Shown: positions 53,560 to 64,000 of the stretch, piece by piece | Numbering within the stretch: the first letter of the stretch is position 1 | Layout of the letters: the number at the start of each line of letters is the position of its first letter | From: Symbiodinium natans | Lineage: Eukaryota > Sar > Dinophyceae > Suessiales > Symbiodiniaceae | DNA length: 64,000 nucleotides | Reading direction: 5' to 3' | NCBI GenBank assembly: GCA_905221605.1 | Contig: CAJNDS010002418.1 | Span: 1 to 64,000, forward strand | Program-made: the position numbers and the translations under genes | Notes under the pieces: generated by a model | Databases searched by the model: none | Seen by the model: only the letters and a program-made list of their open reading frames with translations | Told to the model about the DNA's origin: nothing

Positions 53560-54600
53560 CCAGCTGCCTTGCCAGAGGTCCGACAAGCACTCGGTTGGTT
53601 CTTCCCAGTGCTGCTAAAGTAAGTTTGCGCTGCTGAGGATCCAACTGTGAGAGCTGTGCCCCACCAGGTGAGACGCTGCACTCGGCTTGGGGACCATCTT
53701 CTCAGACATCTGCAGCATCGAACTTGCAGCCTCTTGATGCCTTCGCTCAAGCTTGGATTCGGAAGCCTGCGACAGCAAGGACTCGATCTTGTCGGCATCT
53801 TTGGCCAACTGATCCTGGGACACATAGGGAAGACGCTGAACGATCCCTCCCATGAATCTCTCTCTGAAGCGTGGCCAGCATTCTAAGTGAATTCTAACCG
53901 AAGCTGCCAAGCGGTCCTCTGCCTGCTTTTCGGCTTCTTTTATCATCGAGACCACCGATGGGGCCTGCAAGTGGGAGCGCAGGCACGTGCCTCTTTACCG
54001 GGGGCATTTCCTCCTCAGTGTTTCTGCTTGCATCTGCCTTCGTGGTGAGGCCTGCAAGCTTCGAATCCAGCGTTCGCTCCTGGCACATTGAAGTGACTCG
54101 TGGACTTGGCATACCCGCATATCAAACTTTCGAGGCCGAGGTGGTCAGGGGAACAGATGCACAGCAGCATGCCAGTCCCGGTCGGCTGAAGCCCCTCCAC
54201 CCGAAGCCACCACAGGTCTTGCCAGCAAAGCCTTTGCACACGTGACTGGACTGCCACTGCCGCGTGTAATCTCAGGAGGCTTGCCTGAGGGACCGGTGTG
54301 GCCGCGTTGACCGTGTTGAGAGCGGTGATGGCCTCTCGTCATGTTTTCGTTCAATTGTTTGAGTCCTCTCTCAAAACATCTACTCTCTTGTTATTTCTCC
54401 CTGTCTCCCCTACGAGTGAGAAAAAGGGGAGAAGAATGTGAGGGAGAAGATGACCATGCTGCCCAAGATTGCAAGAAGCCGCCGCAAGCCGCCCAAGCCT
54501 TGCTTGTGGCAAGGATGGCGTCCTTGCAGTCCCCGGCCACGTCGCCCATGTGCTGGTGCAGGCAATCCAAGATCCCCGCCTCAACAGAAAACGAATTTTG
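53560..54600 (-). CDS. Unidentified helical protein, several exons
   Basis: Exons read on the minus strand. About 54575-54470 reads GILDCLHQHMGDVAGD and AILATSKAWAACGG, faintly like an armadillo repeat. About 54100-53965 reads KLAGLTTKADASRNTEEE. 53960-53660, after TTGCAG|, reads PSVVSMIKEAEKQAEDRL, HLECWPRFRERFMGGI and ADKIESLLSQASESKL. About 53650-53555 reads SQLDPQQRKLTLAALGR with QLVDKLQRTDL. The composition is clearly coding and helical. The family is not recognised. Whether all belong to one gene is uncertain. Confidence 0.4.
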
Positions 54601-54609
54601 AATGGAATG

Positions 54610-57600
54610 TTCACGTACGAACTCTCAAATTCTCAAACACATTTCAACGCATGAAAGGTTGTTGCTCACGACGATCAATGCTCCAGCGCCTTCAGGATGT
54701 CACAATACTTGTCGATGGCACCACTGCAAAGGAAAGGGACCTCTGCACTTGACGATTCTGTGCATATCCTGCCCTTTGCCCCATCTTTCCTATGCTTGGG
54801 GATGCTTGGGGTAGCCCGCGCCGCGGGTCATTGCCGGATCGGGCCAGCTAATGGATTTTGCTGTCATGCTGTGACAGCTGACCCATCCCGGGTTTGTCGC
54901 ACATCAGTCTGCAGAAATACACATCACCCCATTGTGGCCGCTCCGAACTGAAAATTTCACATCAGCGGCGGAAGTGCGCATCAGGGCAAAGCAATCCCCA
55001 AGTGGACGCCAGGTTTCGGTATGTCTCTACCGTATCTTTACATATTTTCGAAAGCCAATCGCCACGCAGACGCTGGAAAACACGCGACCAACGCAACAAC
55101 CACGCAGACGCTGTGTAAACGACAATGAGACCAACGGCGCATCAAGAGATGTGCCATGGAGACTGCAGTCTCGGTGCAAACGGGGCTGAGGCGCGCACTG
55201 ACTTCCCTACATCCCGTCTGCAGTTGTCTGAAATGGCCCCACCTTACCAATTGGGATAAAGCTGCCCCCTTGGCACAAGCTTGGTGATGTCAAACTTGTC
55301 TCAGCCTCCTGCTGTTCTGCCCAAGACAGTGAACCTGAGATCTTGCCTCCCACGAGGAAAGCTGGGACAAGTCTAGTCTTCGGAAAAAGACGCTTTGGAG
55401 CGTGCCTTGGGACAAAGCGAGGCCACCTCCTTTTTTGAGGTTTGCTCGGCAAAAGGAATGTGCTAAAATGTGCCACAATCTGTCCAACATTGTCCCAACT
55501 GTGAATTCCAAGCCTGCTGACAGGAGAGGGGTGCCATGCTGGCGGGCTGCATCTTGTGGATGACTGGAGCAACAACCTCCTCAGGTGTAGTACAGCTCAG
55601 CTCGTGGAAGCATAAAGCGCCACAGCAATTCCCACAACATGGATGTTTGCGACTGAGCAGATCGATGGCAGCTGATACCAGTACATGCTATCACGAATCA
55701 CCAAGAGAAAAGAGCGGCGTCCCAGCGCCTGCACCATGTTATCCATAGAGCTCCTTGGGTGCACATCAAAGCAGCGTTCTCTTCACAAGGTCTGCTCTGA
55801 CCCACTCCGCGAGTTGTTCTGTTGTTGAACACGCGGCTGGCTCCAATGTGAAAGGCCCTTACGGTAAAAAAAAAATCATCTGAAAGTTGGGGGCATCCTT
55901 GCATCTCTCCTTGATTCAGGGTCGGCCTGGCCATGGAGTCGGGATGTCGCTGGTGCGTTGCGCTCTGGAGTCACGCTGGAGTCAGGGTAGGATGAAGTTC
56001 CGAAAGCAAGCCGTGGCACCTGATCTCCTCAGACGCCTACTGCTACTGTTCCGGGCTGTAGCCCTTTGCAGCGTACAACTTTTGTGCGCTTTGCTCAAAT
56101 ATGCCAAGCATGCCCCAACACCCCCATCTCCACTCCCGATCCCTCAACCCTAGGCTTCCGGCAGCATATCCATGACGATGGGATCAGGCTCTTGGAAAGA
56201 CTGCGCACCACCTTTTCAAGCTCCCCAGTTCAGAATACACACATATACACACCGTTCCTGATGTCTGGCCTCGGTCAGCTCCAAATTCGAACTGTACAGG
56301 TCCTGGGAAAAGCTCACGAACCGCCTGGCAGGAGCTGGACAAGAGCCGCCTCTCAAGCTTCTTTGGGTGCTAGGACCCGGGGTCCAGAATGCGCTGTCCA
56401 TGGCCAGACTTTGCTCAAGGCGTGATTTGAAGGTAAGGGCCCGGCTTCAGTCCGAAACGGTCCTGGCTGCGCGTCCTGGGCATCGCATCGCAATCCAAAA
56501 CCGCTTACATGTGCCATCGGTTTGGGCTCATGGAAAGTCGCCTCATTGATGATTTCGAAAGAGAAGCCTGGTTGGTCTCCTCTAACCTGGGTCACTTCTC
56601 AGTGTTGCAGCAATGCCTCGCAACGTAAGAGCCCGTAAAAAAGGTAAGGCCGGCGCCAAGCTTTTCAGCTTCTGATCCAGCTCTCTTTCTCTCCCACTTC
56701 GGGGCTGCTGGGGCTGTTGGGGCCTCAGTGCCAGTGCCCAACATCCTGGACCACTTTGCCGGCTCTCATCAACTCTCCCCTCGCCCCCTCCCCCCAAAGT
56801 GCCCACTTCGGCCCCCCACCCCATCTGGAAGACGCCCGGCTTAACCTGCGAGGCAGTTTGACATCTCCACCTGATGTCCCCAGCATCACAGGGGCCTGAT
56901 CAGCTGCTTGGAGCTGGTCGAAGAAAGCCTCTCCAGACTTCAAGCTCAAGGTGCTAAAGCTGCTAAAGACAAGGGCAAGTCTGCAGGCCTTGTTAAAGAC
57001 TGACTTGAAATCGGCATCTGGGCTGCACCAGCTGCTCAGTGGAAAACCTTGCTCAGGGGTCTTCTGCTTCAAGCGCCCCATGATGTTCGCACTTCTGGTC
57101 TTCGGTCCGATGATGTCCCATGTGAGAATGGCGAGGTCTGTGCCGGTGAACACCAAGGCGAGTCGGAGCATGTGCCTGAATGGAGAGTACTCAAGTACTT
57201 TCCAGCTGTCTCCAAATTGACGCTCGCTTCCTATCCTAAACGGGGAATAGCAGCGGGTCGGGAAAGTTACACCTTATGTTGCACGTTCTTGCAGTACGGT
57301 AAGGCATGGAGCTGGAGCTAAAGAATCGGACAGGACTTGCCAAAGACATCTCCGAGAACTTCGGGGGACTGGTGGCCTGACCCTGCTTTGTGCTTTGGCC
57401 CATGGCACCTGGCAGTAGCCTTTCTGCTCTTGTTGGGTTCACCTTTTAGGTTTGCTGTTTTGGATGGGGACTTCCTTTTAAGGTTTGGGACTCGAGGGTT
57501 TGGGTCCTAGATGGTTTGGCCAACTGCTGCCTTGGCGCGGCCCTGCACTAGACCCTGCCCAACTCTCAGCAAGCCAAGCCGCAAGCCCTGAATGTGAATT

Positions 57601-57900
57601 AGTTTTTAGACCAAACCTTGCAGCCCCTAGGCCCCAGAAGTGCTCTAGCAAAGGCCTAGAAAGCAGTGATGGACCGCAAGCTCTTTGAGCCATGTGGGTT
57701 CGTGGTCTCGCTTCATGCTGCAAGAACTCGGCCATTCAGGCAGGGCCTTGGCGGCTCCGACAGTTGGCGAGCGCCGACGAATCCTAAAACTACTCTTGCA
57801 CGTCAATCATCTTCATTCTGCCCTAGATCTGACTTCAGCCTCCTGGATCGCGATTCATGATGCCGTGGTTGCTGAATGTAGCTGTCTCATGTTCTGGCCG
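54610..57900. other. Scattered coding-like stretches, no resolved gene
   Basis: Minus-strand stretches that look like exons include 55430-55270 (KRLFPKTRLVPAFLVGG, GSLSWAEQQEAE), 57100-56880 (SWCSPDADFKSVFNKA, SGEAFFDQLQAADQAP) and about 56225-56160 (AQSFQEPDPIVMDMLP). None shows a recognisable domain. Confidence 0.35.
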
Positions 57901-57919
57901 TCTTCGACATGTATGAGGC

Positions 57920-58621
57920 TTGCAGGCTGCGGGATGCTGCGGGCACTTGCGTGCGGATGCCTCTGGAGTGCCACGCAGCGCGGCTTCTGGAGAAACTCGC
58001 CACGAACCCCGGAGTGCCCCCTGTTTAAGCTTCCTTAAGTCATGGCCGCTTTGGGACTCTGCTCTCAGCTTCTCGAAGCGCTTCTTGAAGCTTCCGCTTT
58101 CCAGCGGCCTGAGGCCCGGGGCAAGGAGCTCACATGCAAATCTTGAGAGATCGAGCAACTCTCACACAAGTGACTTTCACCCCCCCCCCCCCCCCACTTT
58201 GCGGGCCCTGCCTTCTCCAGGATCTCTGCCGTGACTTCGCAAGCACCGGGCCCCGGGGCCTCGGCCAACCCTGCAAAACCCTGAAAACAAAAGGGCATCC
58301 GCGAGCCGAGCCAAGCCGACCCGAGTCGAGTCCGAGAAGCCGTTGCGAAGAAGTCACATGTCGAAGCTCTGTCGGGGAACTCCTGAGGCAACTTGACGTG
58401 ATTTGACGTGGCCTTGTGGGCCTTGATGGCATCTTGATGGCCTTGTGCTTCCGAATGATTCGGGAAGAGCCCGCCTTCAAGTATGCCTCCTTCCACCCGC
58501 GGATGAAGTCGCTTGAGGATGCGGATTGTACCAGGGCCTCAACTTTGCTCAGAAACTGACCAGCCGCTGGAGCAAATTTGATCAAATGATGTTGAAGAGA
58601 ACCTGGGATGGCCACCCACAC
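57920..58621 (-). CDS. Two exons of an unidentified gene
   Basis: About 58560-58460 reads GQFLSKVEALVQSASS, then DFIRGWKEAYLKAGSS. About 58120-57940 reads SGSFKKRFEKLRAESQSG and DLRKLKQGALRGSWRV. Both look like real coding sequence. The DNA between them holds a poly-C run at about 58182. No family is recognised. Confidence 0.35.
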
Positions 58622-58929
58622 GCTTCCGCCGAAGCCTGCGCCGAAGGCCGAGGCTGCGACGGCTCCCTGCCTCCGCGCCTTATTTTAAAAAAAGCAGCGC
58701 CATACAGCAACCCATAACACAAGTGCTCTGCGTGCGCTGACAGATGGTGTGCCGACAAGATCTGACACTGACAGGTGCTTCAACCGCCCGTTGTGCAAAA
58801 AAGGTGCTTCTGCTGGCAGCCAGCGCGTTTCAGGCACGAGGTTCCTGCTCTCGGCACACTCGACTCGTAATGACTTGTCGTGACGCTGACTCGCAGCTGT
58901 TGTAGCCGCACTATCTACCTGCTAACAGC

Positions 58930-59270
58930 GTGGGAAGGCCATTTGCCTCAAGCCGGAATCCCCAGCACTCTGAGACTTATCGACCTGCACCACAGTCCAT
59001 GGCCGAAGCTGAAGTAGCTGAGTCCATGAAACTGAGTCTCCAGCCAAATCTCCTAGGCCCCTCTCATCCGCTGCAGCGAAGGCCTGCTCATGCAAAAACC
59101 AAGTGGGCAAATCTTTGAAGGACTCTCGTCCGATGCCTCTGCAACCCCTGGCACACATTCCTGGCAAAAACATGGCCACGATTTCGCCTTCACTGATACC
59201 TCCCGCGACCAATCATAGATGCCTCATTCTCAGTGAAGAACTGCTTAAAGCGCGTCTCCAGCGCCCCTCC
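58930..59270 (-). CDS. Two exons of an unidentified gene
   Basis: About 59265-59205 reads ALETRFKQFFTENEAS with MIGRG and ends at CGGGAG|GTATCAG, a clean GT donor. About 59130-58945 reads RESFKDLPTWFLHEQAFA, then SWTQLLQLRPWTVVQVDK. The intron between would be under 100 nt. Another coding-like piece with a possible start Met lies at 59802-59690 ([18 protein letters not shown]). No family is recognised. Confidence 0.4.
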
Positions 59271-59899
59271 TGTGTCAAGATTTTGATGCCCACGCTGACT
59301 GACTCATTAAAGATTGATGGTAGTCTCTTCGCTGGCTTTGATGCCCGACGCTTTCCGAGGTCTTTCCAATCAGAACTGCCATCCCCTGCAGCGTGCGCCT
59401 GCCGGCTGGGAACGAAGAACGGCCGCTATATGATCGCCTGCGAGAAGAAAGTGGGTTGTTGTGCACAGCTCCTGTGCAAAGAAAGGTGTGCAGACGTGTG
59501 CAGGGTTCGCGCGCATGCACGCTGTCCGCCACCGCAGCGCTGGATACAGGTGGCCAGATCTGAGCAGTCCTCATCTGATCAGCTCGGCTTCGGCTGCAAG
59601 TGTTTCTTTTGCCAGTCAGGCATGCACCCTTCAAAATCCCACCGCTGCGTCCTCGTTCCAGCCTGCATGTCACCAATGTGCTGTATTGAATTGGATTGAA
59701 TTTTGCCACAACGCAGTCATTCCGGAGTTGCGGGCCTTCAGCTTTTGCGACAGCTTTGCCAGCGGTGAGGGCCAGCGTTGCCGCGTCGTTGTAGCTTTCC
59801 ATCTTGTCCCTAGCGGGTGGAGCTTTAACTTGTGTATGCCTGTGTTGGTCCTGCCTCCCCTGTTGAACAAAGATAGCTGCATCTAAGCTTGTGGCCCTG

Positions 59900-60540
59900 T
59901 CTTTTCTGCCAGAAGTCCACTGGATGCAACGACAAAGATAAGATGCTGAGGCATCTTGATCACACCTTCAAGCAGCCAGAACCGTTTGAGACAAGCAAGC
60001 GGTCCGAACTTTACAACAATCGAACAAGCACGTGGAAATGGCACCCTGAAGCCTAAACAGGGCCTAAACTCTAAACCCTACCTAAACTGGGGACTGCTTG
60101 GCCAGCCTGGCTGCAAAAACTTCCCGCCGCATGGTTTTCCGTCGTAGAGGTACACGTCTGTTTTTGAAAACACGCGTTTTCCCATGGTTTTTTGTATATT
60201 TTCAAGGCCTTGGAACCTCAAAAAAGCATGCTCCGTTTGTACGCCTCGAGTTTTTGCACAGTCACGGGCGTCACATTACGAGTTGGGGAGGTTGCGAGGA
60301 GCAAAAATGCTGGCATTTGCAGTGTTTTGGGGTTCTGCAGGCGAAAAACCAGCGTTTGCAAAAAGCCCGGAATTTTATTGTTTTTTGGCATTGTAAGCGT
60401 TGTTGGAACATGTCTGGGTGGGATGGTTGCTCACATGTATGTAGTAGTGTCTCATGTTATGACAGCATACTCTTATTTTTTTTATGCAGTGTATCCGCCG
60501 ACCCCAGCTGGAGCGGGGGCGGCGTCAGTGAAGACCCATA
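59900..60540. other. No gene supported; CCTAAAC-rich patch
   Basis: At 60050-60090, CCTAAACAGGGCCTAAAC and CTAAACCCTACCTAAAC are degenerate CCCTAAA-like units. The plus-strand frame at 60192-60914 changes from a T-rich hydrophobic half to a Pro-rich half and is not a convincing gene. Confidence 0.4.
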
Positions 60541-60597
60541 GTGCTCTCCATTCCCTGAGTTCGTTCCCGCGCATGCCCAAACCCCCGCCGCTCGACC

Positions 60598-60709
60598 CAT
60601 GGCACCCATGGCCTCAGCACGCCCAAACCCTCGCCGGTAGCCCCCAGTGCTCCCATGGCACCCATGGCCTCAGCACGCCCAAACCCAAGCCGGTAGCCCC
60701 CCATGAACG
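60598..60709 (+). repeat. 56-bp tandem repeat, two copies, in a CATGGC-rich stretch
   Basis: CATGGCACCCATGGCCTCAG followed by CACGCCCAAACCC occurs at 60598 and 60654. The surrounding 60540-61040 is rich in CCCATGG and CCCC, which gives Pro/His-rich artificial frames. Confidence 0.8.
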
Positions 60710-61333
60710 GCCCCATGTCCTAGACCCGAAGCAGTCCCCGACCCATCATGTGCCAGGTACGAGGCAGGCCAGCCCCCCATTGGCCCATGGCCCTCATGGC
60801 CCCCATGGCCTCATGCATGGCACGCCCGCCCGCTCCGCTCCCCTTGCCCTCGTCCGACCCATACGAGGTCTATGGCCAGCATGCCTGCCCCCACGCCCCC
60901 CATGCAGACCCTAAGCTGAGTTTTAAGGGCTCCGGTGCACCGCTCGCTCCGCTCCCTCCTCTGCATCCAGTGCATGCCTGCCCCCTCCGCTCCCCCAATA
61001 CCAAGTACGCCATGCCCCATGGCCCATGACCCCCATGGCAGGCCAGCCGCGACGAGGGCTGATAGCCGCGTCTCGCCTGGCGGTCACTCAAACCCATTGG
61101 CAGCCGAAATTGTAGCTGCACACCGAGTAGGGATCCCACAACGTAGTCGGAAGACCAGCGCTTGCCCCTCAGGCCTGCATGCCGGCTGCGGGCCAAAACA
61201 CGCTGCAGCTGCTGCCGGCGACTTTTCAGCACAGCAGCCTTCGCAGCCTGCCGCCTCTTGTCACGCGCGGCATTGCTTTGCGGCGACATGCTGCAATTTG
61301 CAACAAGACTACTCTTTGCACTTCCTGTGTACC

Positions 61334-61834
61334 TCAGACCCTTACATTACCAAATGCATGTGAACGCCGCAGATGCGTAGCAGCACACACTGTCCCGAAA
61401 TGGGCATGATGCCTTCCTCGCTGTTTTCTGGTGCTGTTTTCTGATTTGACCCTTGCTGTTTTCTGAGGCATGTGCGTCTGATTCAAGGTCATGTCCCGAA
61501 ATCTCGTACCTTCATGCAGAGCAACAGTGCTGGCAGAGCCGGCTCCAGCAATTTTGACATCCCGCGCATCAGGAGCAGTCTGCATGACAGGCATTGCTCG
61601 CGGGCCTTGCTCGCGGAGCAATGGACCGTGCAACGCTGTCTCCACGCGTTTCACCGTAACAGCGCTTGCCTGTGCTGACCTGTGTTGCTGCTGTTTCCAG
61701 AAAAGCCTGGCCGTGACAGGGGCTCCTTGCTCGTGCCTTCTGTGTTGCCAGCACACTAAACCGCCAAGTAGTCGTGCCACAAGCGACCCAACTAATGAGC
61801 ATCCGTCAGTTGTGCCAGACTTGCCTTTCAACAA
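61334..61834 (-). CDS. Open frame of 166 codons, unidentified
   Basis: It begins MLKGKSGTTDGCSLVGS and includes NSTRKQRGRHHAHFG. It is basic, without recognisable domain, membrane segment or signal. It may be chance. Confidence 0.15.
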   Translation of the reverse strand: MLKGKSGTTDGCSLVGSLVARLLGGLVCWQHRRHEQGAPVTARLFWKQQQHRSAQASAVTVKRVETALHGPLLREQGPRAMPVMQTAPDARDVKIAGAGSASTVALHEGTRFRDMTLNQTHMPQKTARVKSENSTRKQRGRHHAHFGTVCAATHLRRSHAFGNVRV

Positions 61835-61883
61835 GCCATACTCCCATCCTGCTGTTTGCTCCCATACTGCTGTTTACCCAAGA

Positions 61884-61907
61884 ATATATATATATATATA
61901 TATATAT
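61884..61907. repeat. (AT)n microsatellite
   Basis: Twelve uninterrupted AT units. Confidence 0.95.
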
Positions 61908-61909
61908 GG

Positions 61910-64000
61910 CTACTGGATGGTCCTCGGGGGTCGGCAGCACTGGCGGCAACCATTAAATATACTCTGCACCAGCACAGAACTCTTTTGTTGGCAAGCTCGA
62001 GGGTGCAGGTTTGGACTTCTCTAGCTCACGTGCTGAGCTGGTGCAGGCGTTTTCGGGTTCAGGGTTCAGGATCTCGGCTTAGGTTAGGCTGTTTTTCAGG
62101 GTTTCTGAGAGTTTGGGGCTGCACTTGTTTGGGATATCAGGGCTGCACTGAACTTCAGGACGTCGGGGCTTTTGCGTGAGGACGGGCAAGACGATGGACG
62201 TAACCACCCCCCCCCACCCCCTCGAAGCGCAAATGTAAATTCGTGTATTTTACCTGACGGTTATCCATGCGGCAGCAAAACTTGGTATGATGGATTGGGA
62301 ACTGATGCAACGCATCCGTCTGGAGTTTTCGTGCATCCCAGGATCTGCTGGGACACGCACCCACCCCCATCCCTCCCGCTCCCTTCTGCTAAGGATGGAT
62401 GCTGAAGTCAAGGGCGGATTTCAAGAGGAGGTATTGACAGCACACACTCAGACTGGGCTGGCACTGGTAATGAGGATGCCGAGATGACAAGAACATGCAA
62501 GAACTCCCCAAGGCTCCCGGGGTCTCGCATGCTACGCAGGCTTGGCAGGGGATGTGGGTGCCACGGGCCAAGGAGAGGCCACAAGCCGGGAGGGCACCTC
62601 CACCAATCATTCTCAAGAGAGGAGGCGCAGCAGCGCAGCAACTTGACCACTAGGAACTAGGAAACTGAAACGACCCCCTAAGCTCCAAAAAGCTTTCATC
62701 TTCAGCAACAGTCGTGACAAGACCAGGCCAGCCCAGTGTGGAAGGCATGCAAAGTGGCTGGTCAACTTGCATGAGGACCCTGCGCTCTAGCCTTGTGGGC
62801 TTGTAGGAGAAGACCTTCCAAACGGCACATGGATTTCGTGAGACTCTGGCCTAGAAAAGGATCCGGGCTGGTGCGAGCATGTGCGAGCCCTGCCTTCAGC
62901 ATGTCCCTTTGGGAAGACATGATGGCGGTGTGGTCCTGGCTTGCTGCCCAAGTGAAGCGCGCACCGCTGCGAGGATACGGCACGAGGCCTCACTGCCTCC
63001 AAAGGTTCCCACACCTCCAAAAAGGCCAGATATGGCAACTTCACGCACGTGCATATGCACGCGCGCGCATGCATACCAGAGCTGGTGGCCTCGATCCCCT
63101 GCCAGGTCACCGCATGACCTCCAAACCACGAACAGATTCACGGCAGCTCGTGCAGGCTTCAACGTCGAGGTTCAGGCTGACCATTCTCAATGCAGCCAAG
63201 GTATTCATAGAAAACCTTGGCATGAGCAGGGGGCCTGGGGCCTACAGTGAAACGTAGCGCGAGGAAGCGCGACGATGACCGTGCCTCGTCCGTTGGCAGC
63301 GCCGCCCGGAACCTGAGGCTGCGTCTTGAAAATGAACCCAATATAACCCAATTCAATCTCCGAACCCAATCCTCCAAGATCCTCCAATATCCTCCAATAG
63401 TCTCCTTGATGGAGCCCTTTAAGGCCGACTTGAGATATGTTGAGGCGGAGCGGCTCTGGCCGCTGGCGCAGCTTATTGCGGGCCTCGCAGCAGTGATCGA
63501 AACATGTAGTTGGAGAGTTGTCGAAGGTTGCGGAACGTTGCCGATGCTGAGCTTGGAGCATCCAGGACCATGAAGATTGCCTCACCAAATATGTGAGACG
63601 GGCAGGAGTTCTTGTAAAATCGCTGCGCTTTCGGTTTGATGCACCGAGTATTCAAGCGGGCGCACGCTGTGTTTTGGCTTGTGGTCGTCATACATGTTCA
63701 CACACACACACACGAAACACAACTTCTCCGGCAAATGCCGGGCGATCCCTGCCGGAATCCGGCAAGGTCATTTGCCCTGACCATGCATTTCAAGTCTTCG
63801 TTCTTCTCGAAGCTTCGACTCTTCGACGCTCAGAAAATGACCACCTTGATATATCGGCGGTGGCTGTATTACCAGGCTCCGTCCACAATAGTTTCTGAAT
63901 CCAATCTGCTCATCTTCTAAACTAAGAACGCCACAGTTCGACGAAGCAAACGATCAAACAACCGAATCAAAGGATTTGCATGAACTGAAATTCCAGTAAC
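61910..64000. other. No gene supported
   Basis: Overlapping open frames with no motifs. A poly-C run is at about 62205, a (CA)n tract at about 63698-63712, and short CCTCCAAGATCCTCCAATAT repeats are near 63375-63400. Confidence 0.4.

Noticed and set aside
60192-61029. Pro/His-rich plus-strand frames of up to 240 codons
   Set aside because: The composition comes from CCCATGG-type tandem DNA; a T-rich hydrophobic half is joined to a Pro-rich half with no sign of selection.
1-64000. CRISPR arrays, bacterial operons, ribosomal RNA genes, intact tRNA genes
   Set aside because: No regularly spaced identical repeats with unique spacers, no Shine-Dalgarno-linked gene strings, no rRNA-like sequence and no complete cloverleaf were found. 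The window is eukaryotic.

Overview
The window looks like nuclear DNA of a dinoflagellate, most likely a Symbiodiniaceae-type genome. The reasons are: (1) introns with GC and GA as well as GT 5' splice sites, flanked by AG|G, in genes whose protein homology fixes the junctions; (2) two abutting 15-nt relics of the dinoflagellate spliced leader; (3) many decayed copies of the dinoflagellate non-LTR retrotransposon family carrying a GEADNPGP motif; (4) TTTAGGG-like interstitial repeats and abundant C/T-rich low-complexity DNA. The sequence is mostly non-coding. Genes are cut into small exons, so most long open frames are not genes.

Layout. 2.4-5.8 kb: exons of a coiled-coil gene (-), interrupted by C/T-rich dispersed repeats. 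8.0-11.2 kb: a multi-exon gene (-) with a zeta-toxin/UDP-GlcNAc-kinase-like P-loop kinase domain. 11.5-13.5 kb: unidentified exons (-). 14.8-15.6 kb: a decayed frame with 52-residue repeats (+). 16.3-28.4 kb: a retroelement graveyard with at least eight LINE fragments, an ORF1 (gag-like) gene flanked by 193-bp direct repeats, a small LINE insertion with 5' inversion, and a spliced-leader relic. 30.2-31.2 kb: unidentified exons (-). 31.3-35.3 kb: a HisA/HISN3-type histidine-biosynthesis gene in 17 recognised exons (-). One 2.0-kb intron of this gene contains a complete intronless DGAT2-family acyltransferase gene on the same strand. 37.5-39.1 kb: exons of an ASCC1-like KH plus 2H-phosphoesterase gene (-). 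40.0-44.4 kb: several repeat families, an AT-rich inverted repeat and an unidentified coding region (-). 46.9-48.0 kb: unidentified exons (-). 49.7-52.7 kb: a SMARCAL1-like SNF2 helicase in three exons (-), both introns starting with GA. 53.5-59.8 kb: scattered coding-like exons (-). 60-64 kb: low-complexity and unassigned DNA.

Every host gene that could be recognised lies on the minus strand. This fits the long unidirectional gene blocks known in dinoflagellates. The plus-strand coding-like segments (14.9-15.5 kb and 17.5-18.4 kb) sit next to or inside the mobile-element region. The genes do not form one pathway: they cover histidine synthesis, neutral-lipid synthesis, DNA-fork remodelling, RNA/repair-linked phosphoesterase activity and a small-molecule kinase. 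Exon boundaries were worked out by eye from reading-frame phase and remembered family conservation. No search was run.
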